DNA of 5,675 nucleotides from Candidatus Omnitrophota bacterium (GTDB lineage: Bacteria > Omnitrophota > Gorgyraeia > Gygaellales > Profunditerraquicolaceae). Made by a program: the position numbers and the translations under genes. The stretch spans positions 1 to 5,675 of the forward strand of contig JAHFFQ010000100.1 of assembly GCA_023247875.1 (NCBI GenBank), read 5' to 3'. This document shows, piece by piece, positions 1 through 5,675 of the stretch. How positions within the stretch are numbered: position 1 is the stretch's first letter; each line of letters opens with the position of its first letter. Under the pieces are notes generated by a model, which had not been told where the DNA came from, made no database searches, and was given only the letters and a program-made list of their open reading frames with translations.

Positions 1-3000
1 ACTATTTGCGGAAAGGGCCTTTGATACAGACGGCAGGGGTCTTATTATCGAAGAATTCCTCGTGAACGGAACAGATTCTCCTGCCAGCAATTCTCCTGCA
101 AAAAATACAGAGCTACCTCCCGCCTTAATTACCGAACAGCATAAATTGATTGCCAGGGCGGTTCTGCTGCTGAAAATACGGCGGGAGATAGAAATCCGGC
201 TGGGAAGCTACCTCCATGTTTTGGCGTTTAACGGCGTTAATCCGGACAAGGAGAAAAAATATCCGCCGTGCTTAACAGACAGGCTAGGGGAAATAGTTAA
301 AGAAGTTTCATCCATTTATACCTGCTTAGCGGAGATTGTTTACAAAAAAAGAGCTCCTTTTTGTATTGAAAGCGCAAAAGCATTACTGTCTAAATTAGGG
401 GAAGTTGATTCAATAATCGGTTTAATAAACGGATTAATTGCTGAATATAAAGAGCAATTTTCCGAAACAAAAGGTGGCCTTTCTTTTACGAATGAGCTCC
501 AATCTATTGCGAAAGCGCTGGATGAGGTAAGGTATAGCGTTGAGTCGTTGCTGGGTGACGCAAAAGTTAAATGCGACCTGGATATTGATATCATACTTAA
601 TCAATCAGTAGACTTAACCAGGTTTTATGCCGGAATCTGCAGTATCGAATCCCGCCTTAAACCCGGGACATTGCCGCTTATCTGCGCTAATAAAGCTGAT
701 TTATACCTGGTATTTTTATCTCTCCTGGCAAATGCCATTGAATCCAAGCCAAAAGAAATAGAAATAAATTCGTCACTTTCTGCCGCGAATAATATTGAGG
801 TAATTATTCGTGATGACGGCATGGGTATGGGGGAGAAAAAAATTACCGGAGTTTTTGCGGAATTTAATCCTACAGAGGAAGGCAAGGGTTTAGGCTTACA
901 TATCGCGAAGGAAATAATAGAAAATGTCTATGGCGGAAAACTCGCCATCAAAAGGCGCCCTGGTAAAGGTATAGAGGTGACTGTCATCCTGCCCGTAAAT
1001 GCGCCGCCGAAAAGAACAGAACCCTCACCTGTTTTTCAAGGCTCGCGGACAATTGTGAACTCTGCGTCATCCGCAGCGTTTTTAAATCAAGCTATTGAGC
1101 AGTCAACCAAGATATCCGGTCTTCATGAATCTTCCGGCATCCCCGGGACAGAACCTGTTTTTGACCATGGTCATCTCGGGTTAGTTTATACTCACAGCCT
1201 TTTGACTGAAGGAGCGGTTTTTACCGGAGAAAGAATAGAGGTTGCTAAAGATAGGGCCATGGAGAATCTTAAGGGGGCTGTCCAGGCATTAGATGAGGTA
1301 TCTTTTCCGGTGTCTTATTATATCCATGGTATTCTTGAGCCTTCATATATCTCACGGCTCGTTCAGGGCCTAAATTACTCCGAGATCAGCCGGAAGATAG
1401 ATAACGGAGAAATCCTGAATTTATCTTACAGCCAGTACAAGAAATTGACCCGCGGCCTTGAGCATTTAAGTGGCGTGAAGACCGATGAAGAGGAAATTGG
1501 TTACGGTAACGTAGGCTCACAAGAAATCCTGGAGAGTATGACCAGGGATTTGGAGGATAAACTGCGGGAAGAGCTGATGGATGAGGATAATGTCAGGAAT
1601 TTAATCGCAGAGATAAATAATGGCAGGAAAATGATGCTTCGGGATTATTTAAAGGACTTGATGCCTTATTTTCATATTAATGAAGAGCATTTTGAAATCC
1701 TGGATGCCAGGAGAATCAATCCCTTCTTTATATTTTTAACCTTACGTATTTATCAGCGCACGACATTATCTATTGCCATAGGATACGAAAATAAGCATAC
1801 GGAATATGAGTATAAGGGATTAAAGTTCAAGCACAGTGAGCGTTGGGGAAATTATTTTTCTCCCAGGCTTACCCCAGAAGGCAAACTAATTATTTCCCCC
1901 TACATTGACCCGGAAGAGCTCAGGCAGATTATCCAGGAGAGCCGTAAAAAAGGAAGGAAATTCATTTTTGATTTTATCCCCTGGACCTCCCCGGAGACGC
2001 TTACGGCGGATAATTATGTGAAATTCAGGTATGCGGAGTTGGATGAGAATGAATCAAGAAGACCCGATGAATACATTTTGAGAGAACATAATTATGGCGG
2101 CGTAGTCCTGCATCTTCCAGACGATAAAACAGGGAGGGTTAAAAAAGTTATCGTGCATAGGCGAGGGGAGGGGCAGGATCAGCTTTTGCCGAATTTTGAT
2201 ATGAAAAAGGATTGGTGGGATTACTATTTTTATTACCTGACAGATCTAACAGATAATTATGACCCGGACGGCTTAAGGATTGACCTGGCGCATGAAATAG
2301 CTGGCTTGGGGGGCGATTACTCGCTCCTTAAGGATTTATGTTTCTTTACAAAACGCTACGCCGCCATTAAAAACAGCCGCAAGTTCTATTTTCTTCCGGA
2401 GACTTATGATGCTCACCGCGGCAGGTTTGAGGCATGGAATGAGGAGGTATCGGCACAAGAGACGCCCTGGACCAGGCAACTGCAGGATTATTTCTCCAAA
2501 GCCACAGAAGGCCTGAGGTATCTTTTGAATAAGTGGCAGGATTATCACCTGAAGATTTCCGGCAAAGAAAGCAAAAGCCTGCTTAGGATTCAGGAAAAAT
2601 TTATAGGAATATTCGCTAAATTATCCGACTCCTTGCTTAATCAATTTTGCAAAGTCCTGTCGGCTTCAGGCAGGGTATTACAACTGCTTGCCGAAGGGAC
2701 GTCTATTGACAATATGTATATTCCTATACGATGTTATTTCGTGAATATTTCCAAGAATGATTTAGCCATACGCGACGCCGGTGGGCTCATAAGGTCGTTA
2801 GAATATGTCTTAAGCAGGCAGAAAAAATTAGTCTTATTTATTTCTACATATGACGACCAGCCATTTATAGATATCGTGCCGGACGAAAGATCATGGCAAG
2901 AATTTATGGAAATGTTCTTTTATCTGGGTAAAGCAGGTTTTGATGTTGCTATCACCGGAAGATGCTTCAGGAGGCACAGCGGCGAGATCATTCCTACGGC

Positions 3001-5675
3001 GGGGGGAGATCCGTATCGCATTCACGGCTTATTGGCGGGCTGGAATACACACAAGTTCGCTAGTGCCCAGGAGTTAGCCGAATGCTTGGAGAGCCCGCTC
3101 TATGAGCTTATTAAGGGATCCCAGGCGTATGATATTCTTAAGCGCCTGGAAGATATAGAAGTTTCATCAGTGAGCCTTGAAGGCCATTGTTTGATCTTCA
3201 GGGATGGAGAAGGCAAGGCGGTGAAGGGGTTTAACCTGGAAGATATGGTCAGGCGCTTGGCAGCATCTTCTTCCATTACGCAAATCCACGATGCCGTAAA
3301 TCAGGCCGTAGCGATAGCTGCCGGGATCAAAGACATTCTTAGCCCCGAGGAGTTAGAAAGTCAGTGCCCGGAGCAAGGAATATTGACGGCATCCTACGTC
3401 AGGGCTTTAACCGGAATAGAAGGACTTAAGGAAAAATACGCAGCATTTGTTAATGAACAGGGTGAAGTTCCGGAGGAAATCGAAAAGAACGTTCGGGCGC
3501 TGTTAATGTTGATAGGTAAATTTAAGGAGCTGGAAGATCTGATCCCCGGGCTTCTGGATGTCGAAGATAAATTCAGCACAGATAAAGTTAAAAAGATAAT
3601 ACCAAAGATTAGGGGGGCGAATAAACTTATGCTTCCGTATCTGAAGGCTGTCTATATGGATACCGGGTTGCCTTTTGCCCTAAGAAGGGAAGCTGTTTTT
3701 AAGCTCGTCAAAAACATTCAAATCCGCACCTATCAGGCGATTATCCGCCAGCAATTATCCGATATAGCGTTCCATAAAGATATGCAGCTCCGCTTAGGGC
3801 TCCTTAACACCTTGATGGACGTAGAGTTCTTCCCGTTTCTTAATTACCTTATCCCGCTGCTGCATAGAATGCTTGAGGATAAGAAGAAAGAGCAGGAGAT
3901 AAAGCAGTATATCCATTTTATCACTCATATGCTTGAGCTCAGCGAAATAATGCATAAACTGCGCAATCCTATCCACATTCTGGGAAGGTTCTCTAATATT
4001 CCAATCAATAAATTGAGCAGGGAAGAGGATAAATTGAGTAAATTTAGGATGTTGAAAGACATTAAAATATTGTCTAAAGCCAAGATTTCCTGGCTCATTA
4101 AAGAACTTTCCGAGGAGTTCCCTGAAGAAAAAAGATTCCTGGCCGCAGTGGAGCAGGCAGAAAATAGCCTGCAGGCAGTGAGTAAGAAAATAAGCAGGCT
4201 TCAAAGCCGCGTCATTCAATCAGGCAAAGAAATCAAGCCTTGGGAGGATTTGGCAAGACAGACGAAAAAAATGGATAGAATCCTTACGCAGTTAGAAAAG
4301 GATACGCAGAATAACGCATTAGATAATTTTTCGGAGCAAATCATCGATCTAATACCGCTTTTAGAAGAATTAGCCTATGGGAGAAAAGAGATATTTCGTT
4401 TATTCAGGAATTATAGAAATGCATGGGCGCAGGCTTTGATCAATGATAAGGTCTTCCCCAGGCTGGCGGGCTCATTAAAACAGCTTTATGCGCAGACTAT
4501 CCAATGGATTGATATGGAGCCGGGTTCTAATTCCGAGTCAAAAAGGGAATTAGGGAAAGGCCTGTATGTCAAAGCCAAAGTGTATATGCCTTATATAAAG
4601 GAGATAATTGACGGCCGGGATAATTTGGAAGCATTTGCTAGGACGAGAATGACCGCAGAGGTGGAGTACAGCCGCATAAATGAAAACAGGGAATGGGTTG
4701 ACCCCCAAAAGATCGAACTTGATTATGTTGAAATCGGCGGGCCGTATAAAAATGATTTTATATTCGGGGGATGGCTTATCCCCGAAGAGCCGGGAAAATA
4801 TCGTTTCATTGTGCGGGTAAGGATTGATAAGGGCCCGTGGCGCTACATTACCGTCAGGATCAGGGTTCCTAAGAACATGGCCGGTAACGGCGTATTAATA
4901 ATCTCCGCCAGCCCCGTATTTACCGAGGCAATTGCTTCCGCCGCCTCGGCGTTGGAACTATACGCCGCCGAAGGGAGAGTGGAGAAGGGAAGGCCTGTCA
5001 TCGAACGCATAGCGCAAGATTCAATGCGGGGCAGGATTGAAGACGTTTTAACAGATGCACTCAGGGCGCTTGAAGTAAGAAAGGCCTGGGGGAATCTCCT
5101 TCCTGCGGGGGCAAGGTTTAATTTCCCGTTTTCGTTCACCGAAAAAAAGAATATTTTTACAAAGGAGGCCTCTGTATTAAGTGACAGGTCGTTACGCATT
5201 GTTTTCCCCCCGGAAGCGATTAACAGCCCCGCAGCCGTATCTTTTATCATACGGCATTTCCTGCATATGAATTTTATTAAGAGGGAAGGCAGGCATACTC
5301 CTGATGACGTAAGGAAGGTTTATGAGGGGGATTTAATCTTTGTATTAAAGATGAAAGACAGCGAGAGAAAAGAGATAATCAATCTCTTGAATCAATGCGA
5401 TTACCCTGGGCATCAGACAGAGAAGTTCATGCAGCTGGAAGAAGCTTTAACCCAGCATAATCTGGAAAAGTTTTTCCTGACTACCTACGGCACAGAAAGG
5501 CCTTACGTCTCAAGAATCCCGGCGGCAATGATAAGAGAAGCCTTTGCGGCCCCTGAGAAGTTCGAGAGGCTCGGAGCTACGCGCGGAAGGGTCTTAAGTT
5601 TTATACTGGGGTTAATGTGGGTGGCCAAAGACGAAGATGAGTTCGGGGAGCTGCTGGAAGGCTTAAATTCAATTT
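1..5675 (+). CDS. Giant multidomain protein, internal fragment (kinase-type ATPase + GH13-like + glucan-type beta-sandwich)
   Basis: A single reading frame, codons starting at base 2, has no stop over 1891 complete codons and runs off both edges, so this is an internal piece of a very large gene; base 1 ends the previous codon and base 5675 begins the next. Seen along it: a HATPase_c domain (residues 221-332), a diverged GH13-like barrel (615-1015), HEAT-like helices (1205-1299), an H-box-like motif (H1318), a coiled coil (1376-1433) and a beta-sandwich like those of alpha-glucan enzymes (1517-1623). Base and codon use look even throughout, including frequent AGG arginine, with no sign of a frameshift, inserted element or recent transfer. 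I see no signal peptide or convincing membrane segment, so this part is probably cytoplasmic. No named protein is recognised. Giant genes of this style are known from Omnitrophota; assignment there is inference. Function as a whole is unknown; a role in sensing or handling storage glucan is suggested only by the domains. Confidence 0.96.
2..661 (+). other. Helical lead-in to the kinase ATPase (residues 1-220)
   Basis: This part of the giant protein begins with a Ser/Pro/Asn-rich low-complexity linker (about residues 21-40) and then becomes alternating amphipathic helices rich in Lys, Glu, Ile and Leu. The last 30 residues before the ATPase, with the motif LNQSVDLTRFYAGI followed by a short strand, read like the second DHp helix and connecting segment that precede the N box in sensor kinases. 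I find no H-box (His followed by Glu/Asp and then Asn/Thr-Pro) here, so if this is a dimerisation domain it lacks the usual phosphoacceptor. No sensory PAS, GAF or HAMP domain is recognisable. Only the position relative to the ATPase supports the assignment. Confidence 0.4.
662..997 (+). other. Histidine-kinase-type ATPase domain (HATPase_c, GHKL fold)
   Basis: Residues 221-332 match the order and spacing of a GHKL ATPase. The N box is LLANAIES with Asn244 as the magnesium-binding residue and Glu247 nearby. The G1 box is RDDGMGMG, where Asp271 would contact adenine. The F box is represented by VFAEFNP (Phe285, Phe288). The G2 box is GKGLGL (294-299), followed by the usual helix HIAKEIIENVYGG and terminal strands ending in VTVILPV. 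All nucleotide-contacting motifs look intact, so ATP binding is likely; in sensor kinases this domain phosphorylates a histidine on a neighbouring DHp domain. Size (about 110 residues) is normal. It is unusual in lacking an adjacent H-box and in being embedded in a giant polypeptide. Alternative GHKL roles, such as the MutL, gyrase or Hsp90 types, fit less well because the G2 box and the trailing helix are of kinase type. Confidence 0.87.
998..1843 (+). other. Unrecognised linker and helical region (residues 333-614)
   Basis: Between the ATPase and the barrel-like region lie about 280 residues that I cannot assign. Residues 333-385 are Pro/Ser/Thr-rich and look like a flexible interdomain linker. 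A compact segment then begins with the His/Gly-rich FDHGHLGLVYTHS (387-399), and continues through several charged amphipathic helices, including a strongly acidic stretch (DLEDKLREELMDEDN, about residues 519-533). The final part (about 575-614) contains aromatic and beta-prone sequence that may be the first strands of the following barrel. The region is in frame and has the same composition as the rest, so it belongs to the same protein. It could be an N-terminal accessory domain of the GH13-like unit. Confidence 0.4.
1844..3046 (+). other. Diverged GH13-like (alpha-amylase superfamily) barrel region
   Basis: Residues 615-1015 carry, in the right order, counterparts of the four GH13 conserved regions. 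Region I is FIFDFIPWTSP with Asp657, resembling DFVPNHTS of amylases or DFAxQCSP of GlgE, but without the Asn-His pair. A typical pre-region II signature PNFDMKKDWWDYY (730-742) leads into region II, DGLRIDLAHEI, with Arg759, candidate nucleophile Asp761 and His764; the R-x-D-x-x-H spacing is that of GlgE. Region III is FYFLPETYD with candidate acid/base Glu800. Region IV is FISTYDDQP with Asp951, where the usual His before Asp is Tyr950; it is followed by a hydrophobic helix and strand ending at ITG (984-986). GH13 enzymes hydrolyse or transfer alpha-glucosidic bonds. The triad seems present while some subsite -1 residues are lost, so it may be active with altered specificity or only bind glucan. 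The match is read by eye and is not a profile hit; the subfamily is uncertain. Confidence 0.6.
3047..3613 (+). other. Unrecognised mostly helical region (residues 1016-1204)
   Basis: After the barrel-like region the protein continues with amphipathic helices. A short beta-like patch, HCLIFRDGEGKAVKGF (about 1068-1083), sits where a GH13 C-terminal beta-domain would start, but no complete beta-domain follows. From about residue 1090 the sequence becomes helical again, with Glu/Lys-rich helices such as GIEGLKEKYAAFVNE and KNVRALLMLIGKFKELED, leading into the HEAT-like segment. No catalytic motif or known family is recognised. Confidence 0.35.
3614..3898 (+). other. HEAT-like helical hairpins
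   Basis: Residues 1205-1299 contain helix pairs with the feel of HEAT repeats: a short turn with Asp/Gly/Pro followed by a helix with the Arg-x-x-(Ala/Gly)-x-x-x-Leu pattern. Examples are TGLPFALRREAVFKLVKN (1221-1238) and FHKDMQLRLGLLNTLMD (1257-1273), followed by a hydrophobic helix with Phe, Pro and Leu (1276-1291). Such repeats normally form a curved scaffold for protein contacts. Only two or three units are visible and they are degenerate, so a generic helical bundle that forms the front of the following H-box helix pair is an equally possible reading. Confidence 0.33.
3899..4078 (+). other. DHp-like helix pair with H-box motif (candidate phosphoacceptor His1318)
   Basis: Residues 1300-1359 form two predicted helices. 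The first carries EIMHKLRNPIHILGRF, which matches the histidine-kinase H-box pattern His-x-Leu-Arg-Asn-Pro-(Ile/Leu)-x-x-(Ile/Leu)-Gly; the usual acidic residue after the His is Lys1319. In sensor kinases the His is phosphorylated by the ATPase domain, and the acidic residue helps catalysis, so its replacement may weaken autophosphorylation. The second helix (about 1338-1359) includes RMLKDIKILSKAKISWLI, reminiscent of DHp helix 2. No N, G1 or G2 box follows within this window. The ATPase lies about 985 residues upstream, and another could lie beyond the window's end. The motif is short, so chance resemblance within a helical region cannot be excluded. Confidence 0.45.
4127..4300 (+). other. 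Coiled-coil segment
   Basis: Residues 1376-1433 are highly charged and helical. Hydrophobic residues follow a 3-4 spacing (Leu1390, Val1393, Ile1397, Leu1400, Val1404), as expected of a two-stranded coiled coil. A break with Gly and Pro (about 1408-1413) is followed by a second helix (KKMDRILTQLEKD) with a similar pattern. It follows the H-box-like helix pair and may act as a dimerisation arm or rigid spacer. Function beyond that is not indicated. Confidence 0.42.
4301..4549 (+). other. Unrecognised helical stretch before the beta-sandwich (residues 1434-1516)
   Basis: This segment is in frame and helical, with LIPLLEELAYGRKEIFRLF and NYRNAWAQAL as clear amphipathic helices. It ends in a Ser/Glu-rich turn (about 1507-1516) that leads into the first strand of the following domain. 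I recognise no family or catalytic motif. Confidence 0.35.
4550..4870 (+). other. Beta-sandwich domain resembling those of alpha-glucan enzymes
   Basis: Residues 1517-1623 change character from helical to beta-rich. Strands are visible as LYVKAKVYM, MTAEVEYSRI, QKIELDYVEI, DFIFGGWLIP, GKYRFIVRVRID and WRYITVRIRVP. The pattern of a Trp/aspartate turn (EWVDP), then Asn-Asp before an aromatic strand, then Pro-Glu-Glu-Pro-Gly-Lys-Tyr and a VRV strand resembles two known modules. One is the N-terminal domain of GlgE (maltose-1-phosphate maltosyltransferase, DUF3416-like). The other is the C-terminal domain of GlgP-type alpha-glucan phosphorylases. Both are immunoglobulin-like accessory domains of enzymes acting on alpha-1,4-glucan. 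Here the domain follows, rather than precedes, the GH13-like region, so it may instead begin another enzyme unit downstream. A generic Ig-like domain is the fallback interpretation. Confidence 0.5.
4871..5675 (+). other. Unrecognised C-terminal portion of the window (residues 1624-1891)
   Basis: After the beta-sandwich comes a small Ala/Ser-rich helix (about 1639-1654), then a mixed alpha/beta region. Residues 1700-1750 contain Phe-rich, beta-prone sequence (ARFNFPFSFTEKKNIF) and a second strand LRIVFPP followed by a helix with HFLHMNFIKR. Helices with EDE and KEI patterns continue to the window's edge, where the frame is still open. I recognise no motif or family. If the preceding sandwich is a GlgE-like N domain, a catalytic barrel could follow beyond the window, but nothing here shows it. 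Confidence 0.4.

Noticed and set aside
340..885. Two minus-strand open frames (340-594 and 625-885) opposite the ATPase region.
   Set aside because: Short, Ser-rich antisense translations without recognisable domains, lying opposite a well-supported coding frame with intact HATPase motifs.
1015..1165. Similar short Glu-Pro-x-Val-Phe stretches in the linker as a possible repeat.
   Set aside because: Only a few residues are shared and the surrounding sequence does not match, so there is no real repeat unit.
2336..2548. Minus-strand open frame of 70 codons opposite the GH13-like region.
   Set aside because: It is antisense to region III of the barrel, is short, and has no supporting ribosome site or family resemblance.
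3610..3631. G-rich agggggg upstream of an in-frame atg (Met1210), a possible internal start.
   Set aside because: The frame is continuous on both sides and nothing else indicates a separate gene or internal translation start.
3827..3874. Hydrophobic helix rich in Phe and Leu as a transmembrane segment.
   Set aside because: It contains Pro, Asn and His and is flanked by charged residues, fitting a buried helix of a bundle better than a membrane span.
3794..4219. Minus-strand open frame of 141 codons with a hydrophobic C-terminal part.
   Set aside because: The apparent membrane-like and Phe/Leu-rich sequence is the antisense of a Lys/Glu-rich helical region, which typically creates such shadows; it starts at a non-ATG codon.
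4550..4580. GKGLYV (1518-1523) as a second kinase G2 box pairing with the H-box upstream.
   Set aside because: No N box or G1 box precedes it, the second G of GxG is missing, and it lies in the first strand of the beta-sandwich.
5160..5190. Shine-Dalgarno-like aaaggagg followed by a gtg triplet.
   Set aside because: The gtg is not in the coding frame and the purine run is simply Lys-Glu codons of the giant gene; no separate ORF follows.
4843..5250. Minus-strand open frame of 135 codons.
   Set aside because: No domain or plausible start context; the + strand frame across it is continuous with the giant protein.

Overview
The whole window lies inside one gene. On the + strand, the frame whose codons begin at base 2 reads without a stop from one edge to the other (1891 complete codons), with neither the true start nor the stop present. 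No intergenic DNA, RNA gene, promoter, terminator, mobile element or CRISPR array is visible. The protein is therefore at least 1891 residues long, probably much longer, and residue numbers below count from the first complete codon (residue n occupies bases 3n-1 to 3n+1).

Layout by residue. 1-220: helical lead-in and dimerisation-like region of a sensor kinase. 221-332: histidine-kinase-type ATPase (HATPase_c) with recognisable N, G1, F and G2 boxes. 333-614: linker and helical region with no recognised family. 615-1015: a diverged (beta/alpha)8 region resembling GH13 alpha-amylase-type enzymes, perhaps closest to the GlgE maltosyltransferase branch, with a candidate Asp/Glu/Asp triad but missing some usual subsite residues. 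1016-1204: unrecognised, largely helical. 1205-1299: HEAT-like helical hairpins. 1300-1359: helix pair carrying a histidine-kinase H-box-like motif (H1318). 1376-1433: coiled coil. 1434-1516: unrecognised helical stretch. 1517-1623: beta-sandwich resembling accessory domains of alpha-glucan enzymes (GlgE N domain or GlgP-type phosphorylase C domain). 1624-1891: unrecognised.

Organism. A giant multidomain ORF mixing signalling and glycan-related modules, moderate GC, frequent AGG/AGA arginine codons and a lysine/glutamate-rich helical character all recall Candidatus Omnitrophota (formerly OP3) and related PVC-group bacteria, which are known for exceptionally long genes. This is inference from style; no taxonomic marker is present.

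How the parts may work together. The most interesting reading is a very large cytoplasmic (no signal peptide or clear membrane segment in this part) protein joining a kinase-type ATPase, a distant candidate phosphoacceptor histidine, and diverged alpha-glucan-handling modules. It could be a glycogen or maltodextrin-responsive signalling or storage-metabolism machine. This is a hypothesis: the domain resemblances are motif-level readings by eye and need profile and structure searches.
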